Shown one piece after another: positions 1 through 6,961 of a stretch of 11,528 nucleotides of DNA. The notes under the pieces are model-generated. The model saw only the letters and a list, made by a program, of their open reading frames with translations, made no database searches and had not been told where the DNA came from. How positions within the stretch are numbered: position 1 is the first letter of the stretch; each line of letters opens with the position of its first letter. Source of the DNA: CAZIRO01 sp964541595 (GTDB lineage Bacteria; Acidobacteriota; HRBIN11); the NCBI GenBank assembly GCA_964541595.1, contig CAZIRO010000086.1:1-11528 (forward strand), given 5' to 3'. The position numbers and the translations under genes were made by a program.

Positions 1-593
1 CACGCGATGGGTTGCGCATGGAACCGCCGGTCTGTCGGATCGTGGTATTCCCGCGCACACGTGTCGCACATGGAGAATGCGCGCATGGACGTGCGTGCAC
101 GGTCATACGGCAGGTCTTCAATGATCGTGAACCGTGGACCGCAGTGCGTGCAGTTGATGAACGGGTACGCATATCGGCGGTCCCCGGGATCGTGCATCTC
201 GCGGATGCACGCCGCGCATGTGGCCAGATCGGGCAGGATCCAGACCCGGGGCGGTGCGGCGGTCTCCCGGCTTTTGCGAATGACAAAAGTGGATGTTCCG
301 ACCGGATCGACAAACCGATGATCCATCGCGTAGATCAGCGCGGGTGGGGGTTTTTCTTGCGGTAACCGTTCCAGAAACGCGAGTACGTTCGAATGCGCGC
401 CTTCAACCTCGATGAGGACACCCTGATCGTCGTTCTGCACCCATCCGGAAAGGTGTAAATCCCGTGCCAGTCGATACACAAACGGCCGGAACCCGACACC
501 CTGAACGATCCCGAGAATGCGAATCTGCACGCGGGTACGATCTATCGGGATGACCGTATCCGTTGACGGGATTCTTCCAGGAGCCGAATCCAT
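1..593 (-). CDS. hypF: HypF carbamoyltransferase, N-terminal part (runs off left edge)
   Basis: HypF uses carbamoyl phosphate and ATP to transfer a carbamoyl group to the C-terminal Cys of HypE, the first step of CN ligand synthesis. About 197 residues are visible. The acylphosphatase domain starts near residue 22 with VQIRILGIVQGVGFRPFVYR, the signature loop with its catalytic Arg, followed by GWVQND. The zinc-finger region follows with CAAC, NCTHCGPR, LPYDR, MCDTC and RRFHAQP, and the frame continues to base 1. The YrdC-like and Kae1-like domains would lie outside the window. The start is uncertain: ATG at 593 lies inside hypB (52-nt overlap) behind GAGGGG, whereas GTG at 530 begins directly at the acylphosphatase domain but has no clear ribosome site. 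It is the last gene of the operon in view. Identity is secure. Confidence 0.93.
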   Translation of the reverse strand, partial: MDSAPGRIPSTDTVIPIDRTRVQIRILGIVQGVGFRPFVYRLARDLHLSGWVQNDDQGVLIEVEGAHSNVLAFLERLPQEKPPPALIYAMDHRFVDPVGTSTFVIRKSRETAAPPRVWILPDLATCAACIREMHDPGDRRYAYPFINCTHCGPRFTIIEDLPYDRARTSMRAFSMCDTCAREYHDPTDRRFHAQPIA

Positions 594-1219
594 GCGTCGA
601 TCCCCTCACCGGTTCGCGCGGATAGCCGCAGGACGGTCAGATCGGGATTCAGGTCCAGGGCTTCGCGCTGCGCGTGGTCCGGATTGAAATCGAAATGCGG
701 CAGCAGATCCCACTTCGTGATGAGCAGTACGGACGCCGTACGGAACGCTTTCGGATACTTTTTGGGTTTGTCGTCGCCCTCCGGTACAGAGAGCAGCACC
801 ACCCGCAGGTGTTCACCCAGCGCATAACTCGCCGGACAGACCAGATTGCCGACGTTTTCAATGAAAATGAAATCGTATCCCGTACGGTCTGCCAGGGGTC
901 GCCATGCTTGTTCGATCATATGGGCTTCCAGATGGCAGGTCCCCCCGGTCGTGATCTGCACGGCATCCACACCGAGGGCCCGGATGCGTTCGGCATCCCG
1001 ATCGGTTTCGATGTCCCCCTCCAGCACGAGGATACGGAATCGATCCCGCATCTGCCGAAGGGTCGCTTCCAGTAAGGTGGTCTTTCCGGCACCGGGAGAC
1101 GACAGCAGGTTCACCACCAGCGTGCCCCGATCGGTCCATTCCTGTTGTAACCGGCGGGCCAGATAGTCGTTTGCCTTCAGGAGGGGTTCAAGAACGTCGA
1201 CATGGCGGATTTCGGCCAT
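542..1219 (-). CDS. hypB: HypB, GTPase for nickel insertion
   Basis: HypB is a SIMIBI-class GTPase of 225 aa that works with HypA to load Ni into the hydrogenase large-subunit precursor in the cytoplasm. The P-loop is SSPGAGKTT (residues 40-48). Family motifs follow: EGDIETDRDAERI, GGTCHLEAHM with metal-site Cys95 and His96, ENVGNLVCP with Cys128, EGDDKPKKYP, a guanine-specificity motif TKWD (168-171, where NKxD is more usual) and SARTGEG. It lacks the His-rich stretch and the N-terminal CxxCGxC-type nickel site found in some HypB proteins, so it is a minimal form. The ATG at 1219 has GGAG upstream and lies 43 nt inside hypA, which suggests translational coupling. The end is overlapped by the likely hypF start. 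Confidence 0.95.
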   Translation of the reverse strand: MAEIRHVDVLEPLLKANDYLARRLQQEWTDRGTLVVNLLSSPGAGKTTLLEATLRQMRDRFRILVLEGDIETDRDAERIRALGVDAVQITTGGTCHLEAHMIEQAWRPLADRTGYDFIFIENVGNLVCPASYALGEHLRVVLLSVPEGDDKPKKYPKAFRTASVLLITKWDLLPHFDFNPDHAQREALDLNPDLTVLRLSARTGEGIDAWIRLLEESRQRIRSSR

Positions 1220-1584
1220 GGGTCGTCTCCGGGTTCCGGAATTTCGAGTTCCACATCGCGCAGGAGCAGTTCTTCCCCCTGTAACGTCACGACGTCCGTA
1301 CTGTTGCAGTGGCGACAGCGGAATCGGTACCCATCCGGATGAAACGTGGTCCCGCAGGTGCGACAGACGACTTGCAGGTCAACACGACGAATGTCCATGG
1401 TGGTATCCCGCAGGATCGGTACCGCTTCCCGAAATACGATGAACGCCTGTTCCAGGAGTTCCGGTACGACGTTGGCCAGTTCACCGATTTCCACGGTAAA
1501 CCGCACAATACGTGTTGCACCGTGGTTTCGCGCGATGTCTTCCAGTTGCGTGACCAGTGCCTGCATGATGGACAGTTCATGCAT
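1177..1584 (-). CDS. hypA: HypA, nickel metallochaperone
   Basis: HypA binds Ni through its N-terminal Met-His-Glu and carries a structural zinc site. It passes nickel to the hydrogenase large subunit together with HypB. The protein begins MHELSIMQAL, with the essential His2 and Glu3. The zinc site is two CxxC pairs (Cys74/Cys77 and Cys90/Cys93). At 135 aa it is longer than the usual ~115 aa: the extra C-terminal tail, from about residue 117, is Pro- and Asp-containing, and its last 14 codons overlap hypB. The ATG at 1584 has only a weak, distant AGGA ribosome site. It is separated from hypE by a 36-nt palindromic repeat, the only non-tight junction in the operon. Its translation may therefore be set independently of the upstream genes. 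Confidence 0.94.
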   Translation of the reverse strand: MHELSIMQALVTQLEDIARNHGATRIVRFTVEIGELANVVPELLEQAFIVFREAVPILRDTTMDIRRVDLQVVCRTCGTTFHPDGYRFRCRHCNSTDVVTLQGEELLLRDVELEIPEPGDDPWPKSAMSTFLNPS

Positions 1585-1597
1585 GGGTCGTATACGT

Positions 1598-1620
1598 CCT
1601 ATAGGACCTATAGGTCCTAT
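1598..1620. repeat. 9-bp tandem repeat forming a perfect 20-bp palindrome
   Basis: The hypE-hypA gap contains CCTATAGGA, CCTATAGGT and CCTAT in tandem (2.5 copies of CCTATAGGW). Bases 1601-1620 form a perfect 20-bp palindrome, and a second 12-bp palindrome spans 1596-1607. In hypE-hypA RNA it could fold into an 8-bp stem with a UAUA loop, starting directly after the hypE stop codon. No T-run follows, so it does not look like an intrinsic terminator. It could be an mRNA processing or stability element, a protein-binding site, or a chance expansion. Confidence 0.8.
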
Positions 1621-2673
1621 TTAACAGATCCTGGGCAGTTGTTCCCCTGCCAGCATATCCACGACCCGGTAACCGCCAACCTGCGTACGCATGACGACCA
1701 TATCCCGGTGGTCATCGACGACTTCACCGATAATAGCCGCGGCGTGTCCGAGGGGGTGCGACCGCATGCGTTCCAGGACGGTTTCGGCCGCTTCCCGTGC
1801 GACGACCACGATGAGTTTCCCCTCATTGGCGACCTGTAACGGATCCAGTCCGAGCAGTTCACAGGCACCCCTCACCGCGTCCCGGATGGGAATCCGGTCT
1901 TCGTGAATGCGTATGCCCACGTGAGCACTCCGGGCAATTTCATTCAGTGCACTCGCCAGCCCCCCGCGAGTCAGATCGCGCATGCACCGGATGGGCGGAT
2001 CGCTCTCCAGGATACGTTCCACCAGTGTATGCAACGGCGCCGTATCGGATTCGATCGCCGTTTCGAATTCGAGGTCCTCCCGTGCCGTCATGATGGCGAT
2101 CCCGTGTGCTGCGATGTCGCCGTTCAACAGGATGAGGTCACCGGGTCGTGCCTGATCGGCCGACAGTGTGCGCCGGGTGATGACCACGCCGACGCCTGTG
2201 GTGTTGATGAACACCTTATCGCATTTCCCGCGCTGTACGACTTTCGTATCGCCGGTGACGATCGGTACCCCGGCGGATGCGCTCGCAGCGCGCATGGACT
2301 GCACGACCCGCCAGAGGTCCTCCATGGCGAATCCCTCTTCCAGAATGAACGCTGCACTCAATACCAGCGGACGTGCACCGCTGACGGCCAGATCGTTGAT
2401 CGTGCCGTGAACGGCCAGACAGCCAATATCCCCGCCGGGAAAGAAGATCGGATCGACCACGAACGAATCCGTGGTGACCGCAAGACGCACGTCGCGCACG
2501 TCGACCCATGCGGCGTCGTTCAGACATGCGAGGTCTTCCGGCAGCAGGTACGGCCGAAACACCTGTTCAATCAGTTCATGCATGAGTTTGCCCCCGCTGC
2601 CGTGACCGAGCAGAATCTGACGATGCGTCAGGGTCGGCACTGGACACTGCATCCCCCGGGACTCTTCGGACAT
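1621..2673 (-). CDS. hypE: HypE, thiocarboxamide dehydratase for CN ligand
   Basis: HypE receives a carbamoyl group from HypF on its C-terminal Cys and dehydrates it with ATP to a thiocyanate. It then gives CN to iron on HypC-HypD. The 350-residue protein is a normal length for the PurM-like family. Visible motifs are the N-terminal glycine-rich ATP segment LLGHGSGGKLMHELI, DSFVVDPIFFPGGDIG, INDLAVSGARP, TGDTKVV, RDLTRGGLA and the diagnostic C-terminal PRIC, whose last residue Cys350 is the carrier thiol. The ATG at 2673 sits 3 nt after the crotonase stop with GGAG upstream. The gene order hypD, formyltransferase, crotonase, hypE places CO-related genes between the two halves of the Fe(CN)2CO pathway. 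Confidence 0.97.
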   Translation of the reverse strand: MSEESRGMQCPVPTLTHRQILLGHGSGGKLMHELIEQVFRPYLLPEDLACLNDAAWVDVRDVRLAVTTDSFVVDPIFFPGGDIGCLAVHGTINDLAVSGARPLVLSAAFILEEGFAMEDLWRVVQSMRAASASAGVPIVTGDTKVVQRGKCDKVFINTTGVGVVITRRTLSADQARPGDLILLNGDIAAHGIAIMTAREDLEFETAIESDTAPLHTLVERILESDPPIRCMRDLTRGGLASALNEIARSAHVGIRIHEDRIPIRDAVRGACELLGLDPLQVANEGKLIVVVAREAAETVLERMRSHPLGHAAAIIGEVVDDHRDMVVMRTQVGGYRVVDMLAGEQLPRIC

Positions 2674-2676
2674 GGC

Positions 2677-3537
2677 TCATTCTCCGTGAAATTCGGGTGT
2701 GGTTTTGCGAAAGAACGCCTCCAGACCCGCGGCGAAATCCCGTGTTTCGGCGATCTCCACCAGGAACTGGAGTTCCCTGTCGAGATGGCGATCCAGCCGA
2801 TCGACCCCCGCAGCCTCGTTGAGCAACCGTTTGGTGATCCCGAACGCTTGCGTCGGACCGACAGCGAGTTGTTCGGCGATCCGCCAGACTTCCGCATCGA
2901 TCCGGTCCGGAGGGAATACACCGTTGATCAGACCCAGCCGCAGGGCATCGTCGGCAGTCCACCGCGGGTTCAGAAACACCATCTCCAGTGCCCGTCGCAG
3001 TCCGATGAGACGCGGCAACAGAAACGTCGAACTCTCCGCACCGGTCAGGCCGGTCTTGCCGTACGCCCATTCAAATCGCGCATCTTCAGCCGCATATACG
3101 AGATCACAACTCATCGCCAGCCCGAATCCCCCGGCGGCGGCGACGCCTTTTACCACAGCGATGAACGGTTTGGGTGCACGTCGGATTTCCGAGATGGTAC
3201 TGTGCAGGTATTCCAGAATCTGTTTGAAACTCTGACCGTACCCCGGTCGGATCGTATGGGCGTCGGGTTGCAGGTATGCAAAATCTTCCGGTCGACCCTT
3301 TTCCCGGACGTATTTCAGATCCGCGCCGCTGCAGAACACGCGCGGATGGCCCTCCAGGATCACGCAGCGGATGGATCGTTCACGCGCGAGGTACAGCGCG
3401 GCCTTACGCAAGTCCTGCGCCATCGGGGGATCGAGCGCGTTGAACCGTTCCGGTCGATCCAGGGTGAGCACCCCGATGGCGCCGGACCGGCTGACCCGGA
3501 TGTGGTACAGTTCCATCACCGTTTCGCGTTCTTTCAT
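2677..3537 (-). CDS. Stand-alone crotonase-fold protein, candidate HypX C-terminal-domain equivalent
   Basis: This 286-aa protein has the enoyl-CoA hydratase/isomerase fold. The oxyanion-hole segments are FCSGADL (68-74) and GVAAAGGFGLAMSCDL (131-146). The two hydratase catalytic glutamates are absent: aligned positions are Gly139 and Tyr159. The segment AYGKTGLTGAESSTFLLPRLIG instead has Tyr159 and Glu168, nine residues apart and followed by a LLPR motif, resembling what I recall of the HypX C-terminal domain, which decarbonylates formyl-CoA to CO. The ATG at 3537 forms an ATGA overlap with the upstream formyltransferase; an in-frame extension to 3711 is rejected because it lies inside that gene and has no crotonase character. 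From its location in a hyp operon I infer CO-ligand synthesis. An ordinary acyl-CoA enzyme recruited by chance remains possible. Confidence 0.85.
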   Translation of the reverse strand: MKERETVMELYHIRVSRSGAIGVLTLDRPERFNALDPPMAQDLRKAALYLARERSIRCVILEGHPRVFCSGADLKYVREKGRPEDFAYLQPDAHTIRPGYGQSFKQILEYLHSTISEIRRAPKPFIAVVKGVAAAGGFGLAMSCDLVYAAEDARFEWAYGKTGLTGAESSTFLLPRLIGLRRALEMVFLNPRWTADDALRLGLINGVFPPDRIDAEVWRIAEQLAVGPTQAFGITKRLLNEAAGVDRLDRHLDRELQFLVEIAETRDFAAGLEAFFRKTTPEFHGE

Positions 3538-4325
3538 TGTCGTTCGCTCCATGAGTGGGGAATCGATACCGTACGGGGGCGGCGGTGGAATCGAATCGGG
3601 GCCGGCCGGTGATCGATCCAGACACGTCCGTTTCGAACGCGTACGCGCCCCGTGGCCAGCCAGCAGAGTACCCGGTGCAGCAGGCGTCCCCAGCCGTCCC
3701 GGATCATCCATTCCCGGTGCGCGTACGCGTATGCGCGCAGGATATCTCGCCGGTCATCGGTCTGCGCGGCTCGGAGCAGCGCACGGTGTACCGGATAGGG
3801 GGGCGAGATGGCGATCGCCGGTCCGCAGTCCACCGTTTCCGTGACGAAATGTACGGTCGAATGCGTGGCCCGCACGCCGTCGACGATCGCGTCCAGGGTC
3901 GCATGCAATCCGACGTAGCGGGGCATACCGCGCGCGTCCCGAACCGTCAGGTCACTGTCGTGAACGTTCAGGATACGCATGGGGAACCGCTCCAGCAGTA
4001 CGGGAGTGACGATGTATATATACCGGAACAAAACGATATGCGTCGGAGACCACTTCAGGACCCGCATCCACGTGTGGTGGTCGTATGCACGGCGCCAGTG
4101 CAGATCCCGCAGCGGTCGACCGGCCGCCCGGTAGAACGTGTGGATATCGTGACACTGCCATGGGACACCCAACCGGTGCAAAATCGGGATGGCCGTACTC
4201 TCCGGCGTGGTGACCACTGCCCCCACGCAGGTGTACCATCGAGTCCGCCGGGTACGCTCCAGAAACCGTTCCAGTCCTTCACCACGCGGCCCAACGAGCA
4301 ACGCCACACGCATATGCGCCGTCAT
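3534..4325 (-). CDS. PurN-like formyltransferase, candidate HypX N-terminal-domain equivalent
   Basis: This 263-aa protein resembles glycinamide ribonucleotide formyltransferases in its core. ILNVH carries Asn120 and His122, GLHATLDAIVDG follows, and STVHFVTETVDCGPAIA contains Asp166. Together these match the Asn/His/Asp catalytic triad for formyl-tetrahydrofolate. The usual HPSLLP is changed to HDSDLT with a longer loop, and the N-terminal LLVGPRGEGLERF is reminiscent of the PurN glycine-rich loop. No typical purine-operon gene is nearby. It starts 5 nt after hypD and overlaps the crotonase gene by ATGA. ATG at 4325 was chosen for a GGAG 8 nt upstream; GTG 4334 and ATG 4313 are alternatives. 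I infer that it delivers a formyl group for CO-ligand synthesis; a second PurN acting in purine synthesis is the main alternative. The C-terminal 60 residues are Arg-rich and unassigned. Confidence 0.88.
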   Translation of the reverse strand: MTAHMRVALLVGPRGEGLERFLERTRRTRWYTCVGAVVTTPESTAIPILHRLGVPWQCHDIHTFYRAAGRPLRDLHWRRAYDHHTWMRVLKWSPTHIVLFRYIYIVTPVLLERFPMRILNVHDSDLTVRDARGMPRYVGLHATLDAIVDGVRATHSTVHFVTETVDCGPAIAISPPYPVHRALLRAAQTDDRRDILRAYAYAHREWMIRDGWGRLLHRVLCWLATGRVRVRNGRVWIDHRPAPIRFHRRPRTVSIPHSWSERQ

Positions 4326-4330
4326 GGGTA

Positions 4331-5485
4331 TCACTCCATCGAGGATGCACGGTCGTCAATAATGATATGGCCCCCGTATTCGTACCAGATCTTGCACGTG
4401 CCTTCGCTGCTCACCATACAGGCGCCGACCGGATTCTGTGGCGTGCACTCTTTACCGAACAGCCGGCAGTCGTACGGAGAAGCGATACCGGCCATGATAT
4501 CGCCACAGATGCACTCGTAGATCAGCCGTGGCGGTGCTTCCCGCAGGAGTTCGTCCAGATCGATGTCGTACCGGTAACGCGCGTCGTACATGCGGTACCT
4601 GTCGCGAATCCGCAGGTTCCCGTTCGGGATGTGTGCGATACCCCGCCAGGTGCCGCCCACGGGTTCGAAGACCTCCCAGAGCAGCCGTTGTGCCTGGAGA
4701 TTGCCCTCCGGTGTGACACATCGGGGATACGCGTTCACCACGCGCGGTGTCCCGGCGCGAATGAGTTCCACGAGTTGCACGAGCGCGGCCAGGATGTCCA
4801 GGGGTTCGAACCCGCCGACCACCACGGGAATTTGATGCCGTTGCACGAACCGCTCGAAGATCTTCCAGCCGGTGATCGTTGCCGCGTGACCGGCGGCGAG
4901 AAACCCCTGAACGCGGGTGTCCGGCATTTCGGCGATGATCTCCATGACCGGCGGAATGTATTTGTGGGCAGAAAGGACGGAAAAATTCGATGGCGGATCG
5001 GAAAGGATCACGGCCGCGGTGGCCACGGCGGTCGTCTCGAATCCGGTGGCGAAGAAGACGACATCCCGATCCAGTGTCCGTGCCAGGCGCAACGCGTCCC
5101 ACGGACTGTACACGATACGAATGTCGGCGCCTGCGGCTTTTGCCTCGGCAAGCGACTGGACACTCCCCGGCACACGGTACATATCCCCGAACGTGGCGAT
5201 CGTGATCCCCTGCCGGGCCAGCACGACGGCTTCATCGACTTCCGGCATATCGGTCACACACACTGGACAACCCGGTCCCATGATAACGTTGAGATTCCGG
5301 GGGAGCAGACTGCGCAGTCCGAACCGTGCGATACTCTGTTCGTGCGTTCCGCACACATGCATGACGGAAATGGGTTCTGCGAGATCGCGACAGAGCCGGT
5401 GCAGCGTGGCACGCAGGGCCTGCACCTTCTCGGGATCACGAAACTCCAGACGTTGCCATGGATGCACGTCCGATCGCGGTTTCAT
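4331..5485 (-). CDS. hypD: HypD, Fe-S scaffold for Fe(CN)2CO assembly
   Basis: HypD is a [4Fe-4S] protein that, with HypC, holds the iron while CN and CO ligands are added. The 384-residue protein has all family signatures: MHVCGTHE with Cys45, GPGCPVC with Cys73 and Cys76, ATGFETT, LAAGHAATI, VVGGFEP, and a C-terminal cluster motif in PYDCRLFGKECTPQNP and GACMVSSEGTC. The ATG at 5485 overlaps the hypC stop by ATGA and has GGGGG 7 nt upstream. A Cys inside MHVCGTHE is the proposed iron-ligand site. The gene is immediately followed by the formyltransferase-crotonase pair, so the putative CO-forming enzymes would be made next to the scaffold that receives CO. Confidence 0.97.
   Translation of the reverse strand: MKPRSDVHPWQRLEFRDPEKVQALRATLHRLCRDLAEPISVMHVCGTHEQSIARFGLRSLLPRNLNVIMGPGCPVCVTDMPEVDEAVVLARQGITIATFGDMYRVPGSVQSLAEAKAAGADIRIVYSPWDALRLARTLDRDVVFFATGFETTAVATAAVILSDPPSNFSVLSAHKYIPPVMEIIAEMPDTRVQGFLAAGHAATITGWKIFERFVQRHQIPVVVGGFEPLDILAALVQLVELIRAGTPRVVNAYPRCVTPEGNLQAQRLLWEVFEPVGGTWRGIAHIPNGNLRIRDRYRMYDARYRYDIDLDELLREAPPRLIYECICGDIMAGIASPYDCRLFGKECTPQNPVGACMVSSEGTCKIWYEYGGHIIIDDRASSME
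4334..4337 (-). promoter_or_regulatory. Ribosome binding site deciding the formyltransferase start
   Basis: GGAG overlaps the end of hypD and lies 8 nt before ATG 4325. This favours that ATG over the GTG at 4334, which lies too close to the site. Confidence 0.6.
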
Positions 5486-5772
5486 GGCTGTTCCCCCGTA
5501 TCGGCAGCATCGATCTCCCCCCGGACGTCGGCAGACATGAGGTCGGCTTCTTCGGCCATATGGATGAGTTGTTCGTAGAATGCAAGCGTTTCCGCCACCT
5601 CTTCTTCCGGAATGCGCCGGATGGCAAATCCGACGTGGACGAGCACGTAATCACCGGGTTGCACCGGCTGGTCGACAGTTTCCAGCCGGACCTTGCGCCG
5701 CGTGCCCCAGAAATCGACCAGTGCCACCAGTCCGTTCACTTCGACGACCCGTCCGGGCACTCCGAGACACAT
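5482..5772 (-). CDS. hypC: HypC, iron-carrying hydrogenase chaperone
   Basis: HypC is a 96-residue OB-fold protein that binds HypD and carries the Fe(CN)2CO unit to the large-subunit precursor. It starts with the invariant MCLGVPG, where Cys2 is the metal ligand, and has GDYVLVHVGFAI with conserved His46. The start at 5772 is fixed by MCLGVPG and by GGAGG upstream; longer in-frame starts fall inside the endopeptidase gene. It overlaps the endopeptidase stop by 1 nt (TGATG) and hypD by 4 nt. The last ~20 residues are an acidic tail beyond the core fold. Whether it serves only this hydrogenase cannot be told from the window. Confidence 0.96.
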   Translation of the reverse strand: MCLGVPGRVVEVNGLVALVDFWGTRRKVRLETVDQPVQPGDYVLVHVGFAIRRIPEEEVAETLAFYEQLIHMAEEADLMSADVRGEIDAADTGEQP

Positions 5773-6263
5773 CAGGGGACCTCCGTACGTGTGCATTCCA
5801 CGATCCAATTGTGCAGGATCCGATGCGCCCGATCCAGTACTTCCGGCAGGGCCGCGCGCACCGCAGGAGAGAGCGTGACCGCCACGCCCATCTGCGCGGG
5901 AACGACCCCGATGAGACAAATATCCCGTAACCGATCTCCGCGTCGGATGCGGAGTAACGCGACGAGATCGGGAAGCGCGATGTCGTGGGCGGAAAATTTC
6001 AGGGGTATGTGCGGACGCGCCCCGAGTAATGGGATCTCCAGGACCGTACCCGGAGGCGCGTCCGCCCGAATGGCGTCCAGAAAGAGGATGTATCGGGCGT
6101 CTTCAATGTAGGGTAATAACGTCAAACCGAGTGTACCGCCATCGATATAGGCCACATGCGGATGCTGCCACCGCTGTCGGATACCGCGTATCGCGTGAAT
6201 GCCGAATCCCTCGTCGCCCAGTAACAGGTTGCCCAGTCCGACGACCGCGATCGGTGCATTCAT
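5772..6263 (-). CDS. HyaD/HupD-family hydrogenase maturation endopeptidase
   Basis: This is the endopeptidase that removes the C-terminal extension of the large subunit after nickel insertion. It is 163 residues long, a normal size. The N-terminal GLGNLLLGDEGFGIHAI carries metal-binding Glu18, with the other two metal-site residues at Asp63 (ILFLDAI) and His93 (SAHDI). The start at 6263 overlaps the cytochrome b stop by ATGA; longer in-frame starts lie inside that gene and carry no family sequence. Its substrate is presumably the large subunit encoded in the same operon, whose DPCMACAAH ends 15 residues before the stop. Confidence 0.95.
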   Translation of the reverse strand: MNAPIAVVGLGNLLLGDEGFGIHAIRGIRQRWQHPHVAYIDGGTLGLTLLPYIEDARYILFLDAIRADAPPGTVLEIPLLGARPHIPLKFSAHDIALPDLVALLRIRRGDRLRDICLIGVVPAQMGVAVTLSPAVRAALPEVLDRAHRILHNWIVECTRTEVP

Positions 6264-6949
6264 GACTCTTCCGGTGCGAGTTCTTCCTCGAATACGAACT
6301 TCTTCCCGGAAATCATCGTATCGATTTCCGTTGTACGACTGACCACCATCGTGTATACGACCAGATACAGGTGCACGATGAGGAACGCTGCAAAGAACCA
6401 CAGCATGAGATGGTGCAACAGGTGCACCAGATTCAGATTGTGACCGAACAGCGCCAGACCGGTTTCCGCCAGCGCGCGCCAGAACGACGAGTACTTGGCC
6501 GCGGCATACATCGTGAACCCGGTCACGATCGAGAACAGCACACCGAGATAGACGATCAGATAGATCACGTTCGCCGTCGGTGAGTGTCCCGTATATACGC
6601 GAAACCGGCCCCGGGGGTACAGCAGGTCCCGAATTTCCCGGACAATTCCGCGCCAGGTCCGTTTACGCACGGGTAACATCGCCCACCATCGGGAGAATCG
6701 GTTCCCGACGAACCCCCAGTACAGTCGGAGGATAAAGGCAGCCAGCAGCACGTATCCAGCCAGGAAGTGGAGAAACCGGATGGTCCCGAACGTGAACGTC
6801 TCCGAGGCTTCCACGGGTGCGGAGAACGGCGGGTTTCCGATGAGGTAACCGGTGATCCCCAGAGTGATGATACTGAATACCATCAGCCAGTGGGCAATAC
6901 GTACCGGGGCCTCCCAGACTTTTGTGTAGATCACACGCCCGTTCGCCAC
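6260..6949 (-). CDS. Hydrogenase b-type cytochrome subunit
   Basis: This is the integral-membrane dihaem cytochrome b of the HyaC/HupC type, which passes electrons from the hydrogenase small subunit to quinone. The 229-residue protein has about four hydrophobic segments (roughly 19-40, 58-80, 126-150 and 175-202). Histidines placed to bind haem include His20, His61, His176, His179/180 and His193. The start is GTG at 6949, with GGAGG 6 nt upstream; the gap to the large-subunit stop is 12 nt. The C-terminal tail is Glu-rich and probably cytoplasmic. Its presence with the small-subunit anchor implies a periplasm-facing, respiratory H2-uptake enzyme. Confidence 0.94.
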   Translation of the reverse strand: MANGRVIYTKVWEAPVRIAHWLMVFSIITLGITGYLIGNPPFSAPVEASETFTFGTIRFLHFLAGYVLLAAFILRLYWGFVGNRFSRWWAMLPVRKRTWRGIVREIRDLLYPRGRFRVYTGHSPTANVIYLIVYLGVLFSIVTGFTMYAAAKYSSFWRALAETGLALFGHNLNLVHLLHHLMLWFFAAFLIVHLYLVVYTMVVSRTTEIDTMISGKKFVFEEELAPEES

Positions 6950-6961
6950 GGCCGTCCTCCT

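Noticed and set aside
3538..3711. A longer N-terminus for the crotonase, starting at 3711.
   Set aside because: It lies inside the formyltransferase gene, contains a low-complexity Pro run with no crotonase similarity, and the ATGA overlap at 3537 is a natural start.
2677..4325. A frameshift in a once-fused hypX gene.
   Set aside because: The junction is a clean stop-start overlap (ATGA), a GGAG lies upstream of the second start, and both proteins are full-length for their single-domain families. A frameshift is not excluded without relatives, but nothing points to one.
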